Positions 16,922 to 25,999 of a stretch of DNA of 64,000 bases are shown piece by piece; position 1 is the first letter of the stretch; every line of letters starts with the position of its first letter. Source of the stretch: Paractinoplanes tereljensis (GTDB lineage Bacteria; Actinomycetota; Actinomycetes; Mycobacteriales; Micromonosporaceae); contig NZ_BOMY01000053.1 in NCBI RefSeq assembly GCF_016862435.1, positions 124,001 through 188,000 on the forward strand, in the 5' to 3' direction. A program made the position numbers and the translations under genes. Below the pieces are notes generated by a model. That model did not search any database. It saw only the letters and a list, made by a program, of their open reading frames with translations, and was not told the DNA's origin.

Positions 16922-18100
16922 TTAGATGATCTTGGTTTGGCGCAGACGCGCGCGCTCCGTTTCGTCGAGGCCGAGAAGGCCGCCGTAGATCTCGTCGTTG
17001 TGCTGCCCCAGCTCGGGGCCGGCGGTCCGCACCGCGCCCGGGGTCTCGCTGAGCCGGGGGGTGGCGTTCTGCATCGGGATCTCGTCCACCGTGACGATCG
17101 CTTCCCGCGCCTGGAAGTGCGGGTCGGCGAACATGTCCTTGGCCCGGAAGATCCGCCCGGCCGGGACGCCCGCCTGGTGCAGAATGGACAAAAGCTCCTC
17201 GGCGGACTTTTTAACCGTCCATTTGGCGATCAGACCGTCGAGCTCCTCCATCGCGGCGCCGCGAGCTTCGTGCGTTGCATATCGGGCATCGCTGGACAAT
17301 TCTGGCTCGCCCATTGCGGTGGCCAGCCGCCCGAAAACGCTGTCCTGATTGGCGGCGATCAGGATCAGATCCCCGTCGCCGGTCGGATAGACGTTGCTGG
17401 GCGACACGTTCGGCAGCACCGCCCCGGTGCGTTCGCGCTGGTAACCGGCCACCGCCCACTCCGGCAGCAGCGATTCCATCATCGCCAGGACGGCCTCGTA
17501 GATCGCCGAGTCGACCACCTGCCCACGCCCGGTCCGGGTGCGGTTGTGCACCGCGACAAGCGTCCCGATGGTGGCGTAGGTGGCCGCGAGCGAGTCGCCC
17601 AGCGAGATCCCCGCTCGCACCGGTGCCCGATCCGGATCCCCCATCACGTAGCGGATCCCGCCCATCGCCTCGCCGATCGAGCCGAACCCGGCCCGGCTGG
17701 CATACGGCCCGGTCTGCCCGTAACCGGTCACCCGGGTGACGATCAGCCCCGGGTTGGTCTCCCACAGCTCGGCCGGGCCTATCCCCCAGCGCTCCAGGGT
17801 GCCGGGCCGGAAGTTCTCCACCACGATGTCGGCGGTGTCGATCAGCTTGCGGATCAGCGCCTGCCCCTCGGGCTGCCGCAGATCGCAGGTCACCGACTTC
17901 TTGTTGCGGGCGACAACCGGCCACCACAGCGATTTGCCGTGCGGTTTCTCCCGCCCCCACTGCCGCATCGGATCGCCGCGACCAGGGTCTTCCACCTTGA
18001 TCACCTCGGCGCCGAAGTCGCCGAGCAGTTGCCCGCAGAACGGCCCGGCCAGCAGCTGACCGAACTCGACCACCCGCAGGTCGTCCAGGGGAAGGGTCAC
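16922..18100 (-). CDS. CaiB/BaiF family III CoA transferase
   Basis: 392 aa, GTG start at 18098-18100 overlapping the GntR stop (GTGA). The N-terminal LRVVEFGQLLAGPFCGQLLGDFGAEV (residues 8-33) and IKVEDPGRGDP are diagnostic for family III. The catalytic aspartate is present as Asp169 in GISLGDS. The enzyme swaps CoA between a donor acyl-CoA and an acceptor acid through an aspartyl anhydride. With the HyuAB pair and a GntR it suggests that the pathway substrate or product is an organic acid activated to its CoA ester. Confidence 0.9.
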   Translation of the reverse strand: MTLPLDDLRVVEFGQLLAGPFCGQLLGDFGAEVIKVEDPGRGDPMRQWGREKPHGKSLWWPVVARNKKSVTCDLRQPEGQALIRKLIDTADIVVENFRPGTLERWGIGPAELWETNPGLIVTRVTGYGQTGPYASRAGFGSIGEAMGGIRYVMGDPDRAPVRAGISLGDSLAATYATIGTLVAVHNRTRTGRGQVVDSAIYEAVLAMMESLLPEWAVAGYQRERTGAVLPNVSPSNVYPTGDGDLILIAANQDSVFGRLATAMGEPELSSDARYATHEARGAAMEELDGLIAKWTVKKSAEELLSILHQAGVPAGRIFRAKDMFADPHFQAREAIVTVDEIPMQNATPRLSETPGAVRTAGPELGQHNDEIYGGLLGLDETERARLRQTKII

Positions 18101-18744
18101 AGCGGACCTCCGATCATGGTGGCCCGCGCGTTGTAGAGGTGTGCGCGCATGACCGCTTCCGCCCAGTCGCCGTCACCGGCTCGCGCGGCCGCCACCATCT
18201 CCACGTGATGGTTGAGGCTGCGGTGCATCGCGTCGGGCGTGTAGTCGGCGAAGTTCTGGTGCACCACCGCCGCGTGGGTGACGGCTTTCAGGGCGCCGGC
18301 CAGCGGCAACGACCCGGCCGCGTCGATGAACATCCCGTGAAACCGCCGGTTGAGGTCGACCAGCCGATCCAGGCTCCGATTCTGGATCATCGCCTCCGCC
18401 AGTTCGTCCAGTTGGTCCAGTTGGTCGGAGTGCAGCCGGGGCACCGCCTGACGCACCGCATAGGGCTCCAGCCGCAACCTCAGCTCGAAGATCTCGCGCA
18501 GCTGCTCCTCGCTCCAGGTCGCGACGCGGGCGCCGCGATGCGGCGTCAGCTCGACGAGACCCTCGGCGGCAAGTCTGGACAAAGCCTCCCGAACCGGCGT
18601 TCGGCTGACCGACAACCGGACGGCCAGCTCGGCCTCGCCGAGGCGGGTGCCGGACGCGATGGCACCAGACATGATCTCGTCCCGTAGGGACTGGGTGACC
18701 TGCTCCGCTGCCGGTCGCACGGGGCCTCCTCGCGCCGATTGCAT
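18097..18744 (-). CDS. GntR-family regulator with FCD effector domain
   Basis: 215 aa from the ATG at 18742-18744; an open extension upstream would run through the operator region and is unlikely. The winged helix is at residues of about 10-75 (EQVTQSLRDEIMSGAI, LGEAELAVRLSVSRTPVREA, LVELTPHRGARV). The FCD domain follows (FELRLRLEPYAVRQAV; LNRRFHGMFIDAAG; NHHVEMVAAA) with the histidines that bind metal in this family. FCD regulators sense organic acids and usually repress. It is coupled to the CoA-transferase, so it probably controls this catabolic operon and itself. Confidence 0.9.
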   Translation of the reverse strand: MQSARGGPVRPAAEQVTQSLRDEIMSGAIASGTRLGEAELAVRLSVSRTPVREALSRLAAEGLVELTPHRGARVATWSEEQLREIFELRLRLEPYAVRQAVPRLHSDQLDQLDELAEAMIQNRSLDRLVDLNRRFHGMFIDAAGSLPLAGALKAVTHAAVVHQNFADYTPDAMHRSLNHHVEMVAAARAGDGDWAEAVMRAHLYNARATMIGGPL

Positions 18745-18813
18745 GCAATCCTTGCCCCGCCCCCGTCGTTTCCGCAAGATCCTCGCGAGGTTCTCAGCAA
18801 GTTTGCATACAAC
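18737..18813. promoter_or_regulatory. Two TTGCATnCAA sites, likely GntR/FCD operators
   Basis: A perfect 14-base palindrome GATTGCATGCAATC at 18737-18750 spans the start codon of the GntR gene. A second related site, TTGCATACAA, lies at 18804-18813. They share TTGCATnCAA, similar in style to known FCD-type GntR operators (FadR/PdhR-like T-G-N-A cores). The second is 48 bases upstream of the divergent WGR gene, so the regulator might influence both directions. Confidence 0.65.
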
Positions 18814-18860
18814 CCGCCCGTCAAGATTTTTGTCGTACGCCCCCGCTAACGTTCCGGCCC

Positions 18861-21800
18861 ATGCGGAGCTTCGAGTTCGTCGAGGGCACATCGGCGAAAT
18901 TCTGGGAAATCTGGCGCGACGGCGTCGAGGTGACGGTCCGATTCGGCCGGGTCGGCACGACCGGCCAGACCAAGACCAAAACCTTCGCCGACGACGGGCT
19001 TGCGGCGGTGCACGAGGGCAAGCTGATCGCCGAGAAGACCAAGAAGGGGTACGCGGAGGTCAGTCCCACAACCGCAGCCGTCCCCGTCCCGCCTTCGTCG
19101 CCGGCGCCGGCTCTCACGACACCCGCGCCGGTTGCCGCGCCGCCGGCCCCGGCGTCGGCCGCCGCTCCCGCGCCTCCCGCCGCTCCCGCTGCTCCCGCGC
19201 CCGTCGCTTCGGTGCCGGTCGCTTCGCCGCCGGCCGATGAGGACACGTTCGTCGTCCCCACCGCCTGGTATCGCTATCGGTGCGCCCGCCGGGGCAGCGT
19301 CGGCCTCGGGAAGTTCAAGCCCGACGCCAAGGCCCGCGCGATCGTCGACGAGGAGCTCAAGCGGGTCCCCAACCAGGTGAAACGCGTCCTCGAGTCGGCC
19401 GGCACCGACCCGCTGATCCGCCAGGCCGGGCTGGCCTGGCTCGCCGGCGACCCCACCGCCGCGCCGGTCGGCGCGGCCGCGGCGGCGATCGCCTCGGCGC
19501 TCGGCCGGTGGAACGACGAGAATCGGATGACCGCGTTCGCCGACGTGTGGATCGCCGAGCGCGGCCTGCCGTTCGCGGTCGAGGCCGCCGTCGAGGTGAT
19601 GGCCCTGAAGATCACCGAGCACGGCTCCTTCCACCGCCCCAACAACCCCGATTTCATGGTCCGGCCGATGCGTCTGGGCGAGGAGCGGCAGGGCTGGCGA
19701 CCCGACGTGCCGCTGGTCATCGCGCTGCAGGTCCGCGAGGCACTGGCGGCCGCCTCCGACGACGACTACGCCGCGGCGGTCACGTTCCTGGCCGACTACC
19801 GCGCCGCCCACCCCTACCTGCGGCTCGCCACCTCGGTCCTCGCCCCCGACCAGGCCGAGTGGGTGGCGGCCGACCTGGCCGACGCCGAGGCCGCCGCCAG
19901 CGGCTACCGTGGCGTGGCTCTGGTCACCGCGGCCACCACCCGGGCGCAGGCGGTTACCCTCGCGTCGCTGGTGCACACCTATTCGGTGGTCAGCCAGCGC
20001 ACCCTGCTCAACACGCTCGCCGAGGGGGTCGGCCCGGCCTGCGCCCCGGCCCTGTTCCACTGGTTCGACGACGACCGCGGCGCCGACGGCCAGCGCCGGT
20101 TGCTCGCGGTGCTCGCCGCGCTCCCCGGCGACGAGGTGATGACCGGCCTGATCGAGCGGGTCGACGTGAAATACGTGATGCCCGCCCTGCTGGAGGCCGT
20201 CGACCGCTTCCCGGCGCGTGGCCTGCGCCTGCTGGCCGAGGCCGGCGACAAGCGCGACGTGGCCGACCTGCTGCGCGCGCACGTCCTCGCGCACCTCGAC
20301 CTGCTCGACACGGTCCGCCCCGAGCTGAGCCCCGACGCGGCGGCCCGCATCGACGCGATCGCCGCCCGCGCGTCCAGCCTCGCGGTCGCCGACCCGGCCG
20401 CCGTGCCGCCGCTGCTGGCCAGCCCGCCGTGGGAGCGGCGCACCAAGGCCGCCAAGCCGATCGTCATCCCCGGCCTGACCTGCTCCGACCCGGCGACGAT
20501 CGAGTGGCTGCCGGGCGAGCGGGACACCTGGGCGCAGACCCCGGTCGAGCGCTACGGCCGCGACGACGAGGACTGGGTGCAACTGGCCAAGCGGATCGTG
20601 ACCGGCCGCGCGAACTGGTACGAGCCGGTCCGCTTCTTCGCCCAGGCACCCGAGCTGATCGCCCGCCCGGCCCTCGGCTACTGGAAACCCACCCAGATCT
20701 ACGACTCCGGCACCTGGATGCGGGTGATCACCGCCCGCTTCGAGCTGGACGCCCTGAAACCCATGCTCTACATGGCCGGCAAGACACCCACCGAGATCGC
20801 CGCGGCTTTCCTGCCCTACTCGTCGCCCGCGATCGCGGTGCACATGGCCGACTGGCTGTCCCGGCTCAAGAGCGTGCGCCGCACCGCGATGACCTGGCTG
20901 CTGCGGCACGCCACCTCGGCGTCCCGGGCGCTGATCCCGCCCGCGCTCGACAAGGCCGGCCCGGCCCGCCGCCAGGCCGAACGCGCGCTGCTGATCCTGC
21001 ACACCAACGGCCACTCCGAGGCGGTCCGGGCCGCGGCCGCCTCCTACGGCCCCACGGTCGAAGCCGCGATCGAGACCCTCCTGGCCACCGACCCGCTCAC
21101 GGTTCTGCCGGCCAAGCTCCCACCCGCGCCGTCCTGGGCTGTTCCCGGGCTGCTGCCCCCGGTTCCACTGCGCGACAACGGCGGCAGCCTGCCGGGCGAC
21201 GCGGTCGCCAACCTGCTGACCGTCCTGGCCCTGTCCAAGCTCGACGATCCCTATGCGGGCGTCGAGGTGGTCAAGCCGGCGTTCGACCCGGCCGGGCTGG
21301 CCGAGTTCGCGTGGGGGGTGTTCCAGCGCTGGCAGGCCGCCGGTTCCAACTCCAAGGAGAGCTGGGTGCTCGACGCGCTCGGCCTGATCGGCGACGACGA
21401 GACGGTCCGCCGGCTCACCCCGCTGATCCTGGCCTGGCCCGGCGAGGGCGGGCACGCCAAGGCGGTCACCGGCGTCAACGTGCTGGCCGCCATCGGCAGC
21501 GACGTGGCCCTGATGCACCTGCACGGCATCGCCCAGCGGGCCAAGTTCAAGGGCCTCAAGGCGGCCGCCAACCAGAAGATGGACGAGGTCGCGGCCGCGC
21601 TGGGGCTGAGCGCCGAGCAGCTGGCCGACCGGCTGGTGCCCGACTTCGGCCTGGACGCCGACGGCAGCCTGCGCCTCGACTACGGCCCCCGCCAGTTCGT
21701 GGTCGGCTTCGACGAGCAGCTGCGTCCCTATGTGACGGACGCGGCCGGCAAGCACCTGAAGGCGCTGCCCAAGCCGGGTGCCCGCGACGACGCCGCGCTC

Positions 21801-22565
21801 GGTGAGGCCGCCTACAAGCAGTTCGCGGCGTTGAAGAAGGACGTCCGCACGGTCGCCGCCGACCAGATCCGCCGCCTCGAACGAGCCATGGTCACCGGCC
21901 GCCGCTGGTCCGGCACCGAGTTCCGCCAGCTGTTCGTGGGCCACCCGCTGCTCTGGCACATCGTCCGCCGCCTGGTCTGGGGCGGCTACGACGAAACCGG
22001 AAACCTGGTCGGCGCGATCCGGGTCGCCGAGGACCGCACCTTCTCCACCGTGGACGACGACGAGACCACCATCGCCGACGACGCCGTGATCGGGGTCGCC
22101 CACCCGCTGCAGCTGGCCGGCGAGCTCGCCACCTGGTCGGAGCTGTTCGCCGACTACGAGATCCTGCAGCCGTTCCCCCAACTGAGCCGGGAGACGTTCG
22201 CGCTCACCCCGGCCGAGGCCACCGCGAGCCGGCTGACCCGCTTCGAGGGCATCGAGCTGGCCACCACCAAGGTGCTGGGCCTGGAACGGCGCGGCTGGCG
22301 GCGGGACGACCCGATGGACGGCGGCGTGCAGGGCGCCATCGAGCTGAAACTGGGCCCGAGCCTGGAGGTGACGGTCGAACTCGACCCCGGCATCGTGGTC
22401 GGCATGCCCACCGAGTTCCCCGAACAGAAGCTGACCGGCGTCTACCTGCACGACGGCAGCTACAGCGTCTGGGGCCGCTCCGACAGCGGCCTGGTCCCGC
22501 TGGGCAAACTCGACCCGGTGGCCGCCTCGGAAATCATCCGCGACCTGACCGAAATCACGGCGTGA
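18861..22565 (+). CDS. WGR domain plus DUF4132 protein (YehI/MolR-like)
   Basis: 1234 aa. Residues of about 1-65 are a WGR domain (FEFVEGTSAKFWEIWRDG; VTVRFGRVGTTGQT), a nucleic-acid or protein binding module also found in PARPs. A Pro/Ala-rich flexible linker covers about 68-128. The bulk is helical and repeat-like. DUF4132 lies near 915-1080 (LDYGPRQFVVGFDEQLRPYV; TGRRWSGTEFRQLFVGHPLL; HPLQLAGELATWSELFADY). Length and architecture match E. coli YehI, once called MolR. It is the first gene of a five-gene unit, and its stop overlaps the MoxR start. The molecular function is unknown; it is likely the recognition or scaffold part. Confidence 0.88.
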   Translation: MRSFEFVEGTSAKFWEIWRDGVEVTVRFGRVGTTGQTKTKTFADDGLAAVHEGKLIAEKTKKGYAEVSPTTAAVPVPPSSPAPALTTPAPVAAPPAPASAAAPAPPAAPAAPAPVASVPVASPPADEDTFVVPTAWYRYRCARRGSVGLGKFKPDAKARAIVDEELKRVPNQVKRVLESAGTDPLIRQAGLAWLAGDPTAAPVGAAAAAIASALGRWNDENRMTAFADVWIAERGLPFAVEAAVEVMALKITEHGSFHRPNNPDFMVRPMRLGEERQGWRPDVPLVIALQVREALAAASDDDYAAAVTFLADYRAAHPYLRLATSVLAPDQAEWVAADLADAEAAASGYRGVALVTAATTRAQAVTLASLVHTYSVVSQRTLLNTLAEGVGPACAPALFHWFDDDRGADGQRRLLAVLAALPGDEVMTGLIERVDVKYVMPALLEAVDRFPARGLRLLAEAGDKRDVADLLRAHVLAHLDLLDTVRPELSPDAAARIDAIAARASSLAVADPAAVPPLLASPPWERRTKAAKPIVIPGLTCSDPATIEWLPGERDTWAQTPVERYGRDDEDWVQLAKRIVTGRANWYEPVRFFAQAPELIARPALGYWKPTQIYDSGTWMRVITARFELDALKPMLYMAGKTPTEIAAAFLPYSSPAIAVHMADWLSRLKSVRRTAMTWLLRHATSASRALIPPALDKAGPARRQAERALLILHTNGHSEAVRAAAASYGPTVEAAIETLLATDPLTVLPAKLPPAPSWAVPGLLPPVPLRDNGGSLPGDAVANLLTVLALSKLDDPYAGVEVVKPAFDPAGLAEFAWGVFQRWQAAGSNSKESWVLDALGLIGDDETVRRLTPLILAWPGEGGHAKAVTGVNVLAAIGSDVALMHLHGIAQRAKFKGLKAAANQKMDEVAAALGLSAEQLADRLVPDFGLDADGSLRLDYGPRQFVVGFDEQLRPYVTDAAGKHLKALPKPGARDDAALGEAAYKQFAALKKDVRTVAADQIRRLERAMVTGRRWSGTEFRQLFVGHPLLWHIVRRLVWGGYDETGNLVGAIRVAEDRTFSTVDDDETTIADDAVIGVAHPLQLAGELATWSELFADYEILQPFPQLSRETFALTPAEATASRLTRFEGIELATTKVLGLERRGWRRDDPMDGGVQGAIELKLGPSLEVTVELDPGIVVGMPTEFPEQKLTGVYLHDGSYSVWGRSDSGLVPLGKLDPVAASEIIRDLTEITA

Positions 22566-23680
22566 GGCCTCCCATGATTGTTGATGTCACCGAACCTGCC
22601 GACTCCGTTCAGCGGCCGCCGGCCGAGGTCCGGTTCGCCGACGAGCTGGCCCGGCTGCGCGCGGCCGACACCGCGGCCCGCCCACCGGGCTGGCACCTGA
22701 GCGTCCAGGCCGCCCGCCGTTTCGTGGTCGGCGACCCGGCGCTCGGCGTGAGCCAGAAGTTCGTCGGCGACCCGTCGCTGATCGACCGCGCCCTGATCAC
22801 CCTGGCCACCAGCCGCGGCCTGATGCTGGTCGGCGAGCCCGGCACCGCGAAGTCCCTGCTGTCGGAGCTGCTCGCGGCCGCGGTCAGCGGCGACTCCACG
22901 CTGACCATCCAGGGCGGCGCCGCCACCACGGAAGACCAGATCCGCTACTCGTGGAACTACGCGCTGCTGGTGGCCGAGGGCCCGTCGACGCGTTCGCTGG
23001 TCCCGGCCCCGCTGCTGCGCGGCATGGGTGAGGGCCGCACGGTCCGCTTCGAGGAGATCACCCGCTGCCCGCTGGAGGTGCAGGACTGCCTGCTGTCCCC
23101 GCTGTCCGACCGGGTCCTGACCATCCCCGAGCTGACCGGCGCCGAAGCGATGGTGTTCGCCCGGGACGGCTTCAACATCATCGCCACCGCGAACACCCGC
23201 GACCGGGGCGTCAACGACATGAGCTCGGCCCTCAAGCGCCGGTTCAACTTCGAGACGGTCTTCCCGATCGCCGACCTGCGCACCGAGCTGGCCCTGGTGA
23301 CCGACGAGGCGGCCAAGCTGCTGCGCCGCTCCGGGGTGACCGCCGAGCCACGCCGGGACGTCCTGGAGGTGCTGGTCACCACGTTCCGCGAGCTGCGCAC
23401 CGGCGAAACCGCGCGGGGCGACTCGATGGACCGGTTGTCGGCGGTGATGAGCACGGCCGAGGCGGTGTCGGTGGCGCACGCGGTCGGCCTGCGCGGCTGG
23501 TTCCTGCGCGGCGAGGCCGGCACCGCCGAGGACGTGGTGGCCTGCCTGGCCGGCACCGCCGCCAAGGACAGCCCCGAAGATCTCGCCAAGCTGCGCCGCT
23601 ACCTGGCCCAGCAGGTCACCTGGCGGGACGGCGACCAGTGGCAGGCCCTGCACCGGGCCCGGCACCTGCTCCCCGGCTGA
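22562..23680 (+). CDS. MoxR-family AAA+ ATPase (YehL-like)
   Basis: 372 aa from the GTG at 22562, which overlaps the previous stop (GTGA); the ATG at 22574 is an alternative. Walker A GEPGTAKS is at 91-98, Walker B VRFEE at 161-165, sensor-1 ATAN at 208-211 and the arginine-finger helix ALKRRF at 223-228. MoxR ATPases are chaperone-like and act with VWA proteins to mature or remodel complexes. YehL is a recognised MoxR subfamily. Walker B has Glu where Asp is usual (FEE for DE), but the catalytic Glu is kept. It is the motor of the five-gene unit. Confidence 0.92.
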   Translation: MRPPMIVDVTEPADSVQRPPAEVRFADELARLRAADTAARPPGWHLSVQAARRFVVGDPALGVSQKFVGDPSLIDRALITLATSRGLMLVGEPGTAKSLLSELLAAAVSGDSTLTIQGGAATTEDQIRYSWNYALLVAEGPSTRSLVPAPLLRGMGEGRTVRFEEITRCPLEVQDCLLSPLSDRVLTIPELTGAEAMVFARDGFNIIATANTRDRGVNDMSSALKRRFNFETVFPIADLRTELALVTDEAAKLLRRSGVTAEPRRDVLEVLVTTFRELRTGETARGDSMDRLSAVMSTAEAVSVAHAVGLRGWFLRGEAGTAEDVVACLAGTAAKDSPEDLAKLRRYLAQQVTWRDGDQWQALHRARHLLPG

Positions 23681-23683
23681 GCC

Positions 23684-25999
23684 ATGCCGGTCACGTTCAT
23701 CGGGGTCCGCCACCACAGCCCCGCCTGCGCCCGCCTGGTGGCGGACACCATCGACACCCTGCGGCCCGCCTACGTCCTGATCGAGGGCCCGGCCGACTTC
23801 AACCCCCGGCTGGACGAGCTGCGGCTGGGCCACGACCTGCCGGTGGCCATCTTCAGCAGCTACCGCGACGACGACCGCCGGCACGCGTCGTGGGCCCCGC
23901 TGTGCGACTACTCCCCCGAGTGGACGGCCCTGACCCAGGCGGCCAGGGTCGGCGCCGAGTCCCGCTTCATCGACCTGCCGGCCTGGCATCCGGCCTTCGC
24001 CGGCCGCACCAACCGTTATGCCGACGCCGAACTGCGCTACGCCGACGTGATGACCCGCCTGTGCCGGTCGTTCGGCGTAGACAACGTGGACGCCCTGTGG
24101 GACCACCTGTTCGAGATAGCCCCCACGGATGACCTGCCCATCCGCCTGAACACCTACTTCGACCTGGTCCGCGGCGACGCCGACCCCGGCGAGACCGACC
24201 AGGCCCGCGAGTCGTACATGGCCTCCTGGGTGGCCGCCGCCGAAGCAGCGGCCGGCGACCGCCCGGTCGTCGTGGTGACCGGCGGCTTCCACCGCCCCGC
24301 CCTGGTCGCCGCCCACAACGTCTCCGCTATCGGCGATGTGGTGTGGCCGGCGGTGCCGGCCATGCCGGACGGGGCGATCGGCGGGAGCTTCCTCGTTCCC
24401 TATTCGTTCCGGCGGCTCGACGCGTTCGACGGCTACCAGTCCGGCATGCCGTCGCCCGGCTACTACCAGGAACTCTGGGAATCCGGGGTGGACGGGGCGG
24501 CCCGGCATCTGGTCGAAGCCGTGGCCACCCGGCTGCGCGAGCGCAAGCAGCCGGTGTCGACGGCCGACCTGATCGCCGCGCACGCCACCGCCGACGGGTT
24601 GGCCGCCGTGCGCGGGCATCTCCGGCCGGGCCGCACCGACGTACTCGACGGGCTGGCGTCGGCGCTGGTGAACGAGGCTCTCGACGTACCCCTGCCGTGG
24701 TCGTCGCGGGGGATGCTCGGGGCCGGAAGCCATCCGGTCGTGGTCGAGATGGTCGCCGCGCTCAGCGGCACGCGCGTCGGGCGCCTGCATCCCGCGACGC
24801 CCGCGCCCCCGCTCGTGCACGACCTCGACGCCGAGCTGGCCCGGGCCGATCTGGACGGCAGTGCCGATCTCGACCTCGACCTGACCCGCCAGCCGGACCG
24901 GCGGCGCAGCCGGGTGCTGCACCGGGTGCGGTTGCTGGGCGTGCCCGGTTTCCGGCGCGACTCCGGCCCGGCCACCGGCCTGGAACCGGTGCTACGCGAA
25001 CGCTGGACCCTGCGCCCCACCGCGGAACGGCTGACCGCGGTGATCGAGGCCGGCGCCTACGGTGCCACGCTCCTCGACGCCGCCGCGGCCGTCCTGGCCG
25101 ACCGCGCCACTCAGGCCGGCCGCGACGTGGACGCCCTGGCCACGGTGCTGTTCGACGCCGCCCAGGCCGGCATCACCGACATCTCGGCGCGCACGCTGTC
25201 CGACATCGAGGCGTCCGTGGGTTCCGCGCCCGACCTGGGCCCGCTGGGCCGCATGCTGGCCGTGGTCCTGACCATGTGGCGGCACGGCCACCTCTTCGAC
25301 ACCACCCACAGCACCACCCTGGGCACGGTGATAGCCGCCGCGGTCCGGCGAGTGCTCTGGCTGGCCGAGGGCATCCGCGGCGGCGACGCCCCCGCCGACC
25401 CCGGCCGCATAGCCGCCCTGGCCGCCTGCCGAGACGCCCTGCACCACGCCGAACACCAGCTCGCCCTGGACCGCCCGGCTGCCCTCGAGGTCGCCGCCCG
25501 CCTCGCGGCCGACGACGACGTCCCACCCGACCTGCGCGGAGCCGCCTTCGGCTTCCGCTGGGCCTTGGCCCCGTCGGACAACGGCCTGCCCGGCGATGCC
25601 GGCGACCGGGGGCGGTCCGAGGGCACGCTTGATCCGGTGCGGGCGGTTCGTGGGGCGTTCGTGCCTCGGTCGGCCGGGGACTGGCTGGCTGGGCTGTTCG
25701 CGCTCGCGCGGGAAGAGGTGCTGCACCACGCCGAGGTGGTGGGGCTGCTCGACGAGCTGATGTCGGGGCTGTCCGCCGAGGACTTCCTGGTGGCGCTGCC
25801 GGCGCTGCGGCAGGCGTTCGAGTACTTCCCGCCCCGGGAGCGGGAGACCATCGCGGGGCGGGTGCTGGCCCGGCGCGGGCTCGGCGGGACCGGGCGGCAG
25901 CTGCTGCGCGGCGGGCTCGACCCGGCCGTGGTGGCCGCCGGGATGCTGCTGGACGACCTGGTGGACGCCGCCCTGCGGCGGGAAGGGCTGATCGCGTGA
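23684..25999 (+). CDS. DUF5682 family protein (YehM-like)
   Basis: 771 aa, ATG 3 bases after the ATPase stop. The N-terminus VTFIGVRHHSPACARLV with LRPAYVLIEGPADFNPRL is the DUF5682 hallmark, with a TraB/GumN-like alpha/beta pattern (ATFNP-type strand, GGFHRPALVAAHNV near 200). The middle and C-terminus are helical, with no recognised domain. The length matches E. coli YehM (about 760 aa, from memory). The HH pair at residues 10-11 and a GFH at about 200 could be catalytic or metal-binding, but this is inference. Codon style changes abruptly near 25,610 from C-ending to G/T-ending synonyms within the frame. Confidence 0.85.
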   Translation: MPVTFIGVRHHSPACARLVADTIDTLRPAYVLIEGPADFNPRLDELRLGHDLPVAIFSSYRDDDRRHASWAPLCDYSPEWTALTQAARVGAESRFIDLPAWHPAFAGRTNRYADAELRYADVMTRLCRSFGVDNVDALWDHLFEIAPTDDLPIRLNTYFDLVRGDADPGETDQARESYMASWVAAAEAAAGDRPVVVVTGGFHRPALVAAHNVSAIGDVVWPAVPAMPDGAIGGSFLVPYSFRRLDAFDGYQSGMPSPGYYQELWESGVDGAARHLVEAVATRLRERKQPVSTADLIAAHATADGLAAVRGHLRPGRTDVLDGLASALVNEALDVPLPWSSRGMLGAGSHPVVVEMVAALSGTRVGRLHPATPAPPLVHDLDAELARADLDGSADLDLDLTRQPDRRRSRVLHRVRLLGVPGFRRDSGPATGLEPVLRERWTLRPTAERLTAVIEAGAYGATLLDAAAAVLADRATQAGRDVDALATVLFDAAQAGITDISARTLSDIEASVGSAPDLGPLGRMLAVVLTMWRHGHLFDTTHSTTLGTVIAAAVRRVLWLAEGIRGGDAPADPGRIAALAACRDALHHAEHQLALDRPAALEVAARLAADDDVPPDLRGAAFGFRWALAPSDNGLPGDAGDRGRSEGTLDPVRAVRGAFVPRSAGDWLAGLFALAREEVLHHAEVVGLLDELMSGLSAEDFLVALPALRQAFEYFPPRERETIAGRVLARRGLGGTGRQLLRGGLDPAVVAAGMLLDDLVDAALRREGLIA

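Noticed and set aside
18846..22451. Very long open frame (about 1200 codons) on the minus strand opposite the WGR-DUF4132 gene
   Set aside because: It mirrors the codon pattern of the real gene, as is usual in high-GC DNA. Its protein is low-complexity (Gly, Arg, Gln, His, Asp-rich) with no domain, while the plus strand has clear WGR and DUF4132 motifs.
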